From Acetobacter vaccinii (GTDB lineage: Bacteria; Pseudomonadota; Alphaproteobacteria; Acetobacterales; Acetobacteraceae), in assembly GCF_008365315.1 (NCBI RefSeq), contig NZ_CP043506.1, forward strand, positions 732,001 to 796,000: a DNA stretch of 64,000 nucleotides. The letters run 5' to 3'. A model generated the notes under the pieces. That model was not told the DNA's origin. It did no database searches and saw nothing but the letters and a program-made list of their open reading frames with translations. Each line of letters begins with the position of its first letter. The stretch's first letter is position 1. Positions 16,922 to 26,134 of this stretch are shown in pieces. The position numbers and the translations under genes are program-made.

Positions 16922-18007
16922 ATGAGTACGACTGTCGGTCAGTATGGCAATTTTGGTTCATCGCTTGTCCTCCTGTCCGGGATCAAAGCGATGGGTGAGC
17001 AGAAGACAACTCTCGCGTGGCAGACATCCACCAACATTCTGGGCCAGACTTATGCTGACTTGGGAGACAACCGTAGTTCTGCCCTCAGCGTCACACCCAA
17101 GATTACCCAGGTTGCAAGCTGGCAGAGCAACATCACCGTGGCGCAGACATCGCTGACGATGACGGCAACAGCCCTCAAGCAGCTTGTTTCCATGGCGCAG
17201 TCGCTGTCCACCAACCTGATCAGCATGAGCGGCACGACCACGTCTGAAACCGTTAATTCCGCTGCGGCCGAAGCTACCTCCAATCTTTCCGCCATTGCCA
17301 CCGTGCTGAATACCTCCAACGGGTCAGGCTATGTCTTTGCCGGACAGAACTCCACCGAGCCGCCAATTACGGATTCGTCGTCCATTACCACCAGCTCTCT
17401 GGCCACGCAGATTGCCAGCCTTGTCAGCAATCTTTCCACCAGTGGCGCCTCCTCTGTTCTGGATGATGCCACCACGGCATCGGCTGATAATACCAGCGGC
17501 ACGTCGCTGTTCTCTTCCGACCTGTCGGTATCGGGCACGGACGCCAGCGCCCTGCAGAGCAAGATCGTAACAGGGGATAATACCACTGTCGGGGTCGGGA
17601 TTGTCGCCACTCAGAGTGTCACTTCCAGCAGTGCCACATCACCGTCCACAGGTTCGCCAATCCGCGATCTGATCCGTGACATGATGGTCGTGTCGTCCCT
17701 CAAGGGCATGACATCCTCCTCCACCGGCTTTACCGACCTTGTCAGCAAACTGCGGACCTCGATCCAGAGCACTGTCAGCCAGTTGACGGATATGGAAACA
17801 TCCGTTGGTGTCACACAGAATGCCCTGACAGCACGCAGCACCCTGCTGACAAACATGAACCTGTCCCTGACAACACAGCTCAGCAACGCCAGGGACGCCA
17901 ACTATGCTGTTACCGCCAGTCAGCTTTCAGACCTCAACCTTCGGCTTCAGGCATCTTATACGCTTGTGGCAGATATGAAGGACATGACACTGGCAAGCTA
18001 TATCTGA
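16922..18007 (+). CDS. flgL: Hook-filament junction protein FlgL
   Basis: This 361-residue hook-associated protein 3 has a flagellin-like N-terminal helix (TTLAWQTSTNILGQTYADLG) and C-terminal helix (LSDLNLRLQASYTLVADMKD). The position right after flgK and the length fit FlgL. It is strongly enriched in Ser/Thr in the variable centre (about residues 100-260). GAGGGAAATACAGTT precedes the ATG. Confidence 0.9.
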   Translation: MSTTVGQYGNFGSSLVLLSGIKAMGEQKTTLAWQTSTNILGQTYADLGDNRSSALSVTPKITQVASWQSNITVAQTSLTMTATALKQLVSMAQSLSTNLISMSGTTTSETVNSAAAEATSNLSAIATVLNTSNGSGYVFAGQNSTEPPITDSSSITTSSLATQIASLVSNLSTSGASSVLDDATTASADNTSGTSLFSSDLSVSGTDASALQSKIVTGDNTTVGVGIVATQSVTSSSATSPSTGSPIRDLIRDMMVVSSLKGMTSSSTGFTDLVSKLRTSIQSTVSQLTDMETSVGVTQNALTARSTLLTNMNLSLTTQLSNARDANYAVTASQLSDLNLRLQASYTLVADMKDMTLASYI

Positions 18008-18079
18008 TAACCAGACACTGGTTGTTGTTACCGGTCGTGCATTCAGCGTTGCGGCCATGTCACGGAAAGGATCAGCCCA

Positions 18080-18910
18080 ATGGCTATCTCCAGCGTTTCT
18101 CCTGTCAGCCAGTATATCACGGCTATGAAGGACGAAGACACCGCGGCGGCCAATTACGCCAAAACTGATGCGACCACAAAACTCGAAATTTCCAAATTCG
18201 AAGAAAGTGCGTCCACCATCACATCAGCCAGTGACCTGCTGAACAACTATACCGCACTCCAGGTGGTGCTGGGGGCTTACAACCTCAGCTCCATTTCCAA
18301 GCAGACCGCGCTGATCAAGGACCTGCTCACGCAGGACCCGACATCCTCCAAATCATTGGCAAAGTCCTCTGGCAATGCCACGTGGCTGGCATTTGCTGAT
18401 GCGTTTTCCACGTGGGGCAAGAACGGTGGATCATCCACCGATGCGGTGTTCACATCGGACAAGATTGATTCCATTGTTTCGTCCTTTCAGCTCAACCAGT
18501 ATGAAGGCAACGACGACAATTCCGACAGCGGTGTAGGCAATGCGCTGTATTTCACACGCTCGATCGGCAGCAAGACATCTCTTGCGGAAATTATGTCTGA
18601 CTCCAAGCTGCTGAAGGTTGTTGTCACCGTGTCCGGCTATGACCCTGACCAGTTTGGCGCGCTGGATTATGACCAGCAGGTGCGTATGCTGTCCAAGACG
18701 TTCGATATCAATGACTTCTCGAGCGACAAGAAAATTCAGCAGTATGCCGAACGCTATCTGGCCATGTTGCAGATCAACCCACAGACCACTGATAAACCTG
18801 CCACGATGATGGATCTGTTTGGTGGAGATGGTGACTCCAACAGTATTCTGGCCCTGTTTGACAGCAGTTCTTCCAGCACTTCTGGCAGCCTTTATTCTGG
18901 TCTCTTCTAA
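18080..18910 (+). CDS. DUF1217 family flagellar protein
   Basis: This 276-residue protein has a DUF1217-type pattern: alternating helices with LLNNYTALQVVLGAYNLSS, then YFTRSIGSKTSLAEIMSD and VSGYDPDQFGALDYDQQVRM. The family is found in alphaproteobacterial flagellar loci and its members are thought to take part in hook or filament assembly, but the role is not settled. There is no signal peptide, consistent with either a cytosolic or a type III-exported protein. It ends in a Ser-rich tail. AAAGGATCAG precedes the start. It is the fourth gene of the flgF-flgD run. Confidence 0.8.
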   Translation: MAISSVSPVSQYITAMKDEDTAAANYAKTDATTKLEISKFEESASTITSASDLLNNYTALQVVLGAYNLSSISKQTALIKDLLTQDPTSSKSLAKSSGNATWLAFADAFSTWGKNGGSSTDAVFTSDKIDSIVSSFQLNQYEGNDDNSDSGVGNALYFTRSIGSKTSLAEIMSDSKLLKVVVTVSGYDPDQFGALDYDQQVRMLSKTFDINDFSSDKKIQQYAERYLAMLQINPQTTDKPATMMDLFGGDGDSNSILALFDSSSSSTSGSLYSGLF

Positions 18911-18964
18911 CACCGCTTACGCTGACACAGCAGAGTGACATCAGGCCAGGGTAACAGCACCACC

Positions 18965-20419
18965 ATGCAGGCTGCCAGCATAGACTCGGACGCACTCCCA
19001 TACGACGAGTCTCTGGCCTGTCTGGCACAAGTTCCAGACATTCTTGCGGCCATGCGCAAGGCCGTCGCTACCCCGCGCTACGACGTGCCCGTTGGCACGT
19101 TGGAAGGGCGGGTTACGGGCCTGTCTGGCCTGTCCGTTTCCCTCAGCGGTTTGCAGGACTTTACCGGCATTGGTGACCGGATCAGTATTCTTGGCCTTGA
19201 TGGCCGCGAAACTGATGCTGAAATTGTTGCATTCCGCAACAACACCGCCATTGCCATGCCCTTTGGCGCGCTAGAGGGCATAGGCTCAGGTTGCCGGGCT
19301 ACTTTCCCACTTTTTGAGCCCGAACAGCGCCGGCTGTTAGCCGGTGGCACCCTACGTGTGAATGATACATGGAAGGGCCGGGTAATTGACCCCATGGGCC
19401 GCCCGCTGGATGGCAAAGGTCCACTAGCCCCAGATGGCACCCCACAAAAACTGCATGCCCCACCGCCAGACGCCGCCCTGCGTGCCCGGCTTGGCCCGCG
19501 CATAGACATGGGTGTGCGCACCCTCAATCTGTTTGCCACATGCCGCCAAGGGCAACGCCTTGGTCTGTTCGCTGGTTCTGGTGTTGGCAAATCAACACTG
19601 ATGGGTATGCTGGCGCGCAATACCGACTGCGATGTTGCCGTCATCGCCCTGGTGGGCGAGCGAGGGCGCGAAGTGCGCGAGTTTGTGGAAGATGATCTGG
19701 GGCCGGAAGGGTTGGCCAAATCGGTCGTGGTTGTGGCCACATCCGATACCTCCCCCCTGATGCGGCGTGAGGCCGCCTATGCGGCCATGGCCGCCGCCGA
19801 ACATTTCCGCGACCAGGGCCTGTCCGTACTGCTGCTCATGGACAGTGTGACCCGTTTTTGCCATGCCCTGCGTGAAATTGGGCTGTCTTCCGGCGAGCCA
19901 CCAGCCACCCGTGGCTACCCCCCCAGTGTTTTTGCCGAACTGCCACGCCTGCTGGAACGCGCGGGGCCCGGCCCCATTGCTGCGGATGGTCGCGCAGGCC
20001 AGATCACCGCCATGTTTTCGGTGCTGGTCGAAGGGGATGACCACAACGAGCCCGTAGCCGACGCCGTGCGCGGTATTCTGGATGGGCACGTTGTCATGGA
20101 ACGCCGCATTGCGGAATCCGGCCGCTACCCCGCCATCAATGTCCTGCGTTCCCTGTCGCGCACAGTACCGGGCTGCAACTCCCCTGAAGAAAATGCCCTG
20201 ACGCGGGAGGCACGCGCCTGTCTGGCCACATGGGAAGACATGCAGGACATGGTGCGCCTTGGTGCCTACCGTCAGGGCAACGACCCCAAGGTGGACGAGG
20301 CCATCCGCGTAGCCCCGGCGATCGAACAAGTGCTGCGCCAATCGCGCGAGGAAAAGGCAACTCTGGCCAGCAGCTTTGAAGCCCTGCGCACAGCACTTTC
20401 CACCTCAGCCCCGGCGTGA
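18965..20419 (+). CDS. fliI: Flagellar export ATPase FliI
   Basis: This 484-residue F1-beta-like ATPase of the flagellar type III export apparatus acts in the cytoplasm at the export gate. The Walker A motif GLFAGSGVGKST is at residues 200-211. Walker B (VLLLMDSVTRF) and the T3S ATPase signature PPSVFAELPRLLERAG follow. The C-terminal domain is complete. I prefer the ATG at 18965 (MQAAS) over an in-frame GTG at 18935 that lacks a site. The stop overlaps the fliJ start as GTGA, so fliI and fliJ are translationally coupled. Confidence 0.96.
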   Translation: MQAASIDSDALPYDESLACLAQVPDILAAMRKAVATPRYDVPVGTLEGRVTGLSGLSVSLSGLQDFTGIGDRISILGLDGRETDAEIVAFRNNTAIAMPFGALEGIGSGCRATFPLFEPEQRRLLAGGTLRVNDTWKGRVIDPMGRPLDGKGPLAPDGTPQKLHAPPPDAALRARLGPRIDMGVRTLNLFATCRQGQRLGLFAGSGVGKSTLMGMLARNTDCDVAVIALVGERGREVREFVEDDLGPEGLAKSVVVVATSDTSPLMRREAAYAAMAAAEHFRDQGLSVLLLMDSVTRFCHALREIGLSSGEPPATRGYPPSVFAELPRLLERAGPGPIAADGRAGQITAMFSVLVEGDDHNEPVADAVRGILDGHVVMERRIAESGRYPAINVLRSLSRTVPGCNSPEENALTREARACLATWEDMQDMVRLGAYRQGNDPKVDEAIRVAPAIEQVLRQSREEKATLASSFEALRTALSTSAPA

Positions 20420-20844
20420 GCAACCCCAGAACACGTGCCCTGCAAGCACTGATCCGCCTCCGTAAAACAGAGGTGGAACAGGCCCGCAGCGCCATGGCAG
20501 CGGCGCTGGCGCACGAACAGGCCGCTATTGACCATACAGAGGCCCAACGTGCCCGCATTGTGTCCGAGCGCGCCGCCATAGACTCTGGCGGGGCCACTAT
20601 GGACGACTTTCGTAGCTGGTTCCCCCTTGGGCGCGAGGCTGTCCAGAAAGCGCTGATGCAGCAGCATTCGGCAGAAGCCGAGACCGAACAGGCACGGAAA
20701 GTTCTTATGGAGGCCAACGGAGCTCTCAAGGCCGCCGAGACCTTGCTGGAAACACGCCTGAAGGAAGAAAAAGACCTGCGCGAACGCCGGGAGATGGCCG
20801 AAATCGATGACCTTTCGCGCCGTAACCGGATGGCCACACCCTAG
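20416..20844 (+). CDS. fliJ: FliJ-like export chaperone
   Basis: This 142-residue protein is almost entirely alpha-helical coiled coil, rich in Ala, Glu, Arg and Gln (for example EVEQARSAMAAALAHEQAAI and ARKVLMEANGALKAAETLLE), as expected for FliJ. FliJ docks in the FliI hexamer and helps couple export to the proton motive force. It starts at GTG 20416 inside the fliI stop. FliJ sequences diverge strongly, so the assignment rests on coiled-coil content, size and position. Confidence 0.8.
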   Translation: MSNPRTRALQALIRLRKTEVEQARSAMAAALAHEQAAIDHTEAQRARIVSERAAIDSGGATMDDFRSWFPLGREAVQKALMQQHSAEAETEQARKVLMEANGALKAAETLLETRLKEEKDLRERREMAEIDDLSRRNRMATP

Positions 20845-20846
20845 CC

Positions 20847-21026
20847 ATGCAGTGGCCATTTCACCCCATGTTCCCCGCAATACCGACCGTCATGGCCACA
20901 TCAGACGCCATGATCTCGTGTTTCGGCCTTGAGAAAGCGGATTGCGCCCGCTATCGCTTTCTGAGAGGGATGGAGCGTGGTTCGGTCCGTAGAGGCATGA
21001 TCACCCCCAAGACCATGAAAGACTAG
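20847..21026 (+). CDS. Possible 59-residue ORF between fliJ and a glycosyltransferase
   Basis: An ATG two bases after the fliJ stop opens a 59-codon frame that fills the gap to the next gene. It has no ribosome binding site and several Met codons. The translation (ending VRRGMITPKTMKD) resembles nothing I know. It could be a small coupled gene or chance. If non-coding, the 190-base gap may hold a promoter for the downstream gene. Confidence 0.2.
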   Translation: MQWPFHPMFPAIPTVMATSDAMISCFGLEKADCARYRFLRGMERGSVRRGMITPKTMKD

Positions 21027-21034
21027 GATACCGC

Positions 21035-21784
21035 ATGTCACAGACACCCCAGCCGGTCGAAAAGATATTCATCGCCACGCCATGCTTTGGCGGTCTGGTC
21101 ACGCAGGAATACATGGAATCCATTATTGCCTGCACAAGCGTCCTGCGCATGCCGGTAACATTGTCCCTTCTGGGGGACGACGCCATGATCAGCCGGGCAC
21201 GCAACACCCTGCTGCACCAGTTCTGGGCCCGTTCCGACGCATCGCATATCCTCTTCATCGATGCCGACATCGGCTTTCCCGCCGAAGCCCCTGCCCGGCT
21301 GCTCGCCGCTGGCAAGGATATTGTAGCGGGCATGTACCCCATCCGCGAACGCTTCTGGGACAAGACAACACAGCAGCATATCCTGCGTGGTGAGCCCCAG
21401 GAAACCGCAACCCTGCGCTATGTGGGCGAAACAGACGCCATGCATCAGAACTGGGACAAGAGCCACCTCGTCAAAACGCATTATGCGGGCACGGGTTTCA
21501 TGATGATCAGCCGCAATGCGGTGGACAAGATGGTCAAGGCCTATCCCGAAACCACATACCGCCGGATTGATGTGGCTGGGGGCAGCCAGGACACCGACTA
21601 CCATGCCCTGTTTGACGGCAGTATCTGCCCCGAAACCGGCACCTATCTGAGCGAAGACTTCACCTTCTGCCGCCGCTGGCGCGAAATCGGGGGCGAAGTC
21701 TGGCTGGATACTTCCATCGACCTGTCACACACGGGCCGGGCCAGCTTCCAGGGCAATCCCTCACGCCGTGTTGGAATTGCATGA
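21035..21784 (+). CDS. GT-A-fold glycosyltransferase in the flagellar run
   Basis: This 249-residue cytoplasmic protein has a nucleotide-sugar-transferase pattern: KIFIATPCFGGLV at the N-terminus, then ISRARNTLLHQF, and SHILFIDADIGFPAE with a DxD-type metal site (Asp-Ala-Asp near residue 76). The C-terminal part carries ETGTYLSEDFTFCRRWREIGG, as in related transferases. It sits between fliJ and motB, so I infer modification of an axial flagellar protein, but donor and acceptor are unknown. The start has AGGATACCGC upstream. Confidence 0.7.
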   Translation: MSQTPQPVEKIFIATPCFGGLVTQEYMESIIACTSVLRMPVTLSLLGDDAMISRARNTLLHQFWARSDASHILFIDADIGFPAEAPARLLAAGKDIVAGMYPIRERFWDKTTQQHILRGEPQETATLRYVGETDAMHQNWDKSHLVKTHYAGTGFMMISRNAVDKMVKAYPETTYRRIDVAGGSQDTDYHALFDGSICPETGTYLSEDFTFCRRWREIGGEVWLDTSIDLSHTGRASFQGNPSRRVGIA

Positions 21785-21834
21785 CCCTACGGCCACCCGT
21801 GACAGTCCCGCAGCATAGAGCGCAATAGCACCTC

Positions 21835-22911
21835 ATGCCGAAGAACGATAAACGCCCCATCATCATCAAGCGCGACTCCGGCGACGATAGCCATGGCCAT
21901 CACGGCGGCGCGTGGAAGATCGCTTACGCCGACTTTATGACCGCCATGATGGCGTTCTTCCTCGTCATGTGGCTGCTTAACGCAACCACGGACGAGCAAC
22001 GCCGGGGTATTGCGCAGTTCTTCAACCCCATGGCGGACAAGGACGCGCATCTGCGCCCCACGGACTCCATGCTTGAGGCCCATCCCTCCCCCATGACGCA
22101 GGGGGAGGCGCTGCACCGCGTCAAGGACGGGGAAACCCCGAAAAAACCGACCGACGAACAGTCCGGCCCGACCAGTGCCCCGCACTCCCTGCCGCGCTCG
22201 CCTAATGAGGATGACATTACCTATGGCATCCGGCGGCCGCTGACGCCGTCCTCGCCCGCCATTGTTCCTATTGGCGGCCCCGAAAGCGGCGCGGCCAGAA
22301 GCACAGGCTACGTCGGCACGGAAAATCAGGTCGAAGCCGCCAGCGAGCAGGCCAAGCTGGAACAGACAGCCCAGGGCCTGCAAAAAGCCATTGCCCAGAA
22401 CCCGGACACCCAGCCCGCCAGTGGGAACATGTCTGTCCGGATCGGGCGTGACGATATCCGTATTGAACTGCACGACGCCAGCAATGCGCCCATGTTTGAT
22501 ACAGGCTCGGCCGCGCCCAACAAGGTTGGCCGCAAGATGCTGGCCGAAATTGCCGCCTGGCTGGCCCCCCTGCCCGAAAACATTTCCATTATCGGCCATA
22601 CCGATGCCGACCCCTACCACGCTGGCAAGCACTGGCGCATGTCCAACTGGACACTGTCCGCCCTGCGGGCCGACTACGCGCGTGAAGCACTGGTGAAGGC
22701 AGGCTACCCCGACCGCAAGATCCTTGATGTCACTGGCCTGGCCGACAGGGACCTGGCCATGCCCGAGGACCCGACAGCCGCTGGCAACCGGCGGGTGGTC
22801 ATTATCCTGCACAAGCGCTTTACAAACCCCGGCACCCAGCCAGCGCCTGCGGCAGTTCCTGCCCCAGCACAGCCTGCTGCGGACACGACCAGCGCCACAC
22901 CAGCGCAATAA
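21835..22911 (+). CDS. motB: Flagellar stator protein MotB
   Basis: This 358-residue stator subunit has a single N-terminal membrane helix with the proton-binding aspartate, Asp33 (AYADFMTAMMAFFLVMWLLN). A long Pro/Thr-rich linker (about residues 60-185) precedes an OmpA-like peptidoglycan-binding domain (about 195-335: NISIIGHTDADPYHAGKHWR, then GNRRVVIILHKRF). The tail is Pro/Ala-rich. The gene order is motB-motA, the reverse of enterobacteria. The start has only a weak ribosome binding site. Confidence 0.95.
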   Translation: MPKNDKRPIIIKRDSGDDSHGHHGGAWKIAYADFMTAMMAFFLVMWLLNATTDEQRRGIAQFFNPMADKDAHLRPTDSMLEAHPSPMTQGEALHRVKDGETPKKPTDEQSGPTSAPHSLPRSPNEDDITYGIRRPLTPSSPAIVPIGGPESGAARSTGYVGTENQVEAASEQAKLEQTAQGLQKAIAQNPDTQPASGNMSVRIGRDDIRIELHDASNAPMFDTGSAAPNKVGRKMLAEIAAWLAPLPENISIIGHTDADPYHAGKHWRMSNWTLSALRADYAREALVKAGYPDRKILDVTGLADRDLAMPEDPTAAGNRRVVIILHKRFTNPGTQPAPAAVPAPAQPAADTTSATPAQ

Positions 22912-23004
22912 CCCAGACGACAGGGCCTTAGGCCCAGGACGACCATGAACCGCCGCCCAGACCTGATACGGACGGCTCAAGCACACGGAAGTGGAGACCT
23001 TTAA

Positions 23005-23886
23005 ATGCTTTTCATCGGAGCGCTGGCCTTTGCGTTGCTCTGTGTCTTTGGCTCGTTCGTGGCCTCCGGCGGGGCGCTGGCGCCGCTGATCAAATCCATG
23101 CCGTTCGAGTTGCTGACCATTCTTGGGTCGGCCATCGGTATTTTCGTGATGGCCAACTCCAAGGATACCCTCAAGCACTTTCCGGCCTATCTTAAAATGA
23201 CGCTCAAAGGCCCGCGTTACGACAAGGCCGCCTATATCGAGCTGATTGTGACGCTCTTCCGCTTTACGCGTCTGGCCCAGGCCCGTGGCAGCATGGCGCT
23301 GGAAGAACACATTGAAAATCCGGAAGAAAGCAGCATCTTCGCCCAGACACCCAGCGTGCGTGACGATATTGAAACCCGCAACCTGATCTGTGACTACCTG
23401 CGTCTGGTCAGCCTTAATATCGAAGATGCGTATCAGCTTGATGAAGTCATGGCCCGGGAACTGAAAAAGAACCTGACCGAAAAGCTGCATACCTCAGAAA
23501 GCCTGCAAAGCATTGCCGACGCCCTGCCCGCTCTGGGCATTGTTGCGGCCGTGCTTGGCGTTATCAAGACCATGGCCTCGATCAGCAAACCCCCTGCAAT
23601 CCTGGGTGAGATGATCGGCGGCGCGCTTGTGGGCACATTCCTTGGGGTTCTTCTGTCCTATGGTGTGGTTGCACCTCTGGCGGCCAGGATGCGGGATGTG
23701 GTATCACAGGACGGTCGCTATCAGGACATTATCCGTATTGTTCTGGTGGCACACCTGCAAGGCACGCCGCCTCAGGTCAGTGCTGAAATCGGGCGTAAGG
23801 ATATTCCCTACACCTTCATGCCTTCTTTCAGCGAACTTGATACCGCGTTGTCGGAATCCACCAATCCGCCAACAGGAACTGCCTGA
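23005..23886 (+). CDS. motA: Flagellar stator protein MotA
   Basis: This 293-residue stator subunit has four membrane helices. The first two are at about residues 1-20 and 33-50, and the last two near 165-225 (ALPALGIVAAVLGVIKTMAS and GALVGTFLGVLLSYGVVAPL). A cytoplasmic loop of about 100 residues contacts FliG. Length matches alphaproteobacterial MotA. The start has GTGGAG about 10 bases upstream. It lies 93 bases after motB. Confidence 0.96.
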   Translation: MLFIGALAFALLCVFGSFVASGGALAPLIKSMPFELLTILGSAIGIFVMANSKDTLKHFPAYLKMTLKGPRYDKAAYIELIVTLFRFTRLAQARGSMALEEHIENPEESSIFAQTPSVRDDIETRNLICDYLRLVSLNIEDAYQLDEVMARELKKNLTEKLHTSESLQSIADALPALGIVAAVLGVIKTMASISKPPAILGEMIGGALVGTFLGVLLSYGVVAPLAARMRDVVSQDGRYQDIIRIVLVAHLQGTPPQVSAEIGRKDIPYTFMPSFSELDTALSESTNPPTGTA

Positions 23887-23921
23887 ACGCACGCCACACC
23901 GCCAGGAACCGGGAACGTCTG

Positions 23922-26096
23922 ATGTCACTGAAAACCACAGCCAACACGACCATTCCCGGCAAGGCAAAGGCCTCCACGCTGGCTGACACGCTGCTGCCAA
24001 CAACAGCAGCCAAGTCTTCTGCAACGTCCACCAGCACGGATGACACCAAACAGGGCGTATCGTCCTTCAGCGCCGTGCTCAGTGGTCTTTCCAAGCAGCC
24101 CAAGCGCCAGCAGGATACGAACACTCAGGACAGCCAGAAAACCACGCCACCGGCTGCAAACACCACATCCAGCACCGATGATGCCGGAACGGAACAGGCT
24201 GACGCCACAGACAGCAACAGCCAGACCCCGCCCGCCACGGTGCAGACCACAACAGCCGCCACAGCTTCTGCCCTGGCCATGGCGTCCCCCTTGCCACAGC
24301 CACAAAGCCAGAAGACCAGCACGACACAGGCCACCAGCACCGACGACCAGACAACTGATGCCACGCAGAGCACGGATGATGAGGACTCGTCCGCCCAGTC
24401 CTCTGCCATGCTGTCGTTGCTGCAACTGGTCATGGCTGCGCAACTGCCCACCCAGCCGCAGCAGGATACAACCTCTCAGACTGGCCAGAAGTCTGCCGCC
24501 TCCACAGTGGCCACATCAGGCACAGGCAACGCTGACAAGGCCAGCACAACGACGGCATCCACCATTGCACAGAGCATCGCCAGCATGCTCTCCACGATCA
24601 ATACGGGTGCCAGCACGTCACAGCCTGCAACAGCAGGCTCCGCTATGGCGCAGACCATTGCCAGCCTGCTGCCTGCAACTGACACAAGCAGCACAGCGCA
24701 GCCTGCCACGGCCGCATCTGCCATGGTGCAGGCCATTGCCAGCACGTTGCCTGCGGCAGAAACCAGCAGTTCGGCGCAGCCCGCCACAGCCGCATCCAGT
24801 CTTGTTCAAGCCATTGCTGGCACGTTACCTGCCACGACCACAGCCAGCAGTGCGACGCAGCCCACCACGGCAGCCTCTGCCGGGGTTCAGGCGACTGCCA
24901 GTGCAGTCCCAGCAAACGCCTCCGTCACAGGGGTGCAGGTTTCCCAGTCAGATACCACACCGCTTGCAGCGACCCTGAACGCCCTGATGGCCAATCAGGC
25001 CCATACGGCTGCGCCTGACAGCAATACGCAGACAGCCAACCCGACGACCGATGCCAACGGCAATAGCTTTGCCACCAGCGGTGTACTCGCCACCGCCACA
25101 ACAACTGCTGCTCTGGCGCAGCCTGCGGACACAGCACAAACACCGCAGCCCAGCTCTGCTACGCGCCAGCCTGATACTGCCGCGCAGCTTCAAGTCGCTA
25201 CTGCCCAGCAACAGGTGGACACCACGGCACAGCAGCAGGCTACAGCCTCTGCACGGGCCACCAATACGCCCACCACAAACAGAACCGAAACTGCTGACAC
25301 CACAGCAACAGACCTGCTGACCGCCAACCCCGCAACCACGGTGGCAGCACCCGTCAGCGCCGTTGCCAGTGACATCAACTCCAGCCTGCAAAACAACAGC
25401 GGCAATCAGGGTGGGTCCTCGGTTGATGGCCAGAGCGAGGATGAGCAGCAAACCGTCGCGCAGGACTCTACGGCTGTCAGGCTGCCCGCTGGCATGACGG
25501 GGAGCACCGCCCTCCCCTTGACCCAGGACAGCCAGAAAGCACCCACGACGCAGGATTTTCTCGCGACCCTGCAATCGCATGACACACAGGCGACCGACAG
25601 CCAGACCATGGGCACAACACCCAGCATGACGCAGGCGGCCGATGGCACAACCTCCGTCTCCATGACTGTCATGACCGAAGATGCCACCCCGGTACATGTC
25701 CGGCTTGAAGGCGTAGATGGCGTGACAACCAGTGTTGTGCTGCAAAGCGCGGATGAAGCCACGACCCACCACCTGACCAACAACAGGCACGAACTGGTGG
25801 CAGCCCTTGACGCGGCAGGGATTCAGGTTGGCAATCTGAAAATCGACATTGTGACCGCCAGTTCCAGCAGTGGGGACGCGGGCAACCAGAACGCCAGCAA
25901 CAACAGCAGTTACAGCGACGGCAGTGCCGGAGGCTGGTCTGCGGGTGATGGTGGCAACCAACAGGGTGGCCAGACCACAGGCGGGCAACGCTGGTTTTCC
26001 AGCACAACGCAGGACAGTACCCTGTCTGGCGATAGCGTGGATACAACGCGGTCCAGCGCCCAGCAGGGCCGAAGCGGCATCAACATTACCGCGTAA
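23922..26096 (+). CDS. fliK: FliK-like flagellar hook-length control protein
   Basis: This 724-residue protein is dominated by low-complexity Thr, Ala, Gln and Ser and includes tandem repeats of 26-27 residues (about 234-330). A FliK C-terminal (Flg_hook) domain is visible at about 575-650: VSMTVMTEDATPVHVRLEG and LAALDAAGIQV-like sequence, then NLKIDIVTAS. FliK is exported as the hook grows and switches substrate specificity, and its disordered part acts as the ruler. Position after motA and before flgD supports this. The GGGAACG site precedes the ATG. FliK diverges, so the call rests on the C-terminal domain and context. Confidence 0.85.
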   Translation: MSLKTTANTTIPGKAKASTLADTLLPTTAAKSSATSTSTDDTKQGVSSFSAVLSGLSKQPKRQQDTNTQDSQKTTPPAANTTSSTDDAGTEQADATDSNSQTPPATVQTTTAATASALAMASPLPQPQSQKTSTTQATSTDDQTTDATQSTDDEDSSAQSSAMLSLLQLVMAAQLPTQPQQDTTSQTGQKSAASTVATSGTGNADKASTTTASTIAQSIASMLSTINTGASTSQPATAGSAMAQTIASLLPATDTSSTAQPATAASAMVQAIASTLPAAETSSSAQPATAASSLVQAIAGTLPATTTASSATQPTTAASAGVQATASAVPANASVTGVQVSQSDTTPLAATLNALMANQAHTAAPDSNTQTANPTTDANGNSFATSGVLATATTTAALAQPADTAQTPQPSSATRQPDTAAQLQVATAQQQVDTTAQQQATASARATNTPTTNRTETADTTATDLLTANPATTVAAPVSAVASDINSSLQNNSGNQGGSSVDGQSEDEQQTVAQDSTAVRLPAGMTGSTALPLTQDSQKAPTTQDFLATLQSHDTQATDSQTMGTTPSMTQAADGTTSVSMTVMTEDATPVHVRLEGVDGVTTSVVLQSADEATTHHLTNNRHELVAALDAAGIQVGNLKIDIVTASSSSGDAGNQNASNNSSYSDGSAGGWSAGDGGNQQGGQTTGGQRWFSSTTQDSTLSGDSVDTTRSSAQQGRSGINITA
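24621..24917 (+). repeat. Tandem repeats of 78-81 bases inside fliK
   Basis: Units begin at 24621, 24699, 24777 and 24858 with CAGCCTGCMACRGC-like sequence, spaced 78, 78 and 81 bases. They encode repeats of 26-27 residues such as QPATAASAMVQAIASTLPA. The copies have diverged, so the array is not recent, and all unit lengths keep the frame. Confidence 0.85.
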
Positions 26097-26134
26097 AGCA
26101 CGCGGCAGGGCGGTAACAGGAAAGGAAACAGACC

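Noticed and set aside
22000..24000. Frames on the minus strand opposite motB-motA (up to 567 codons)
   Set aside because: The plus-strand frames encode clear MotB and MotA, and the minus frame shows no domain.
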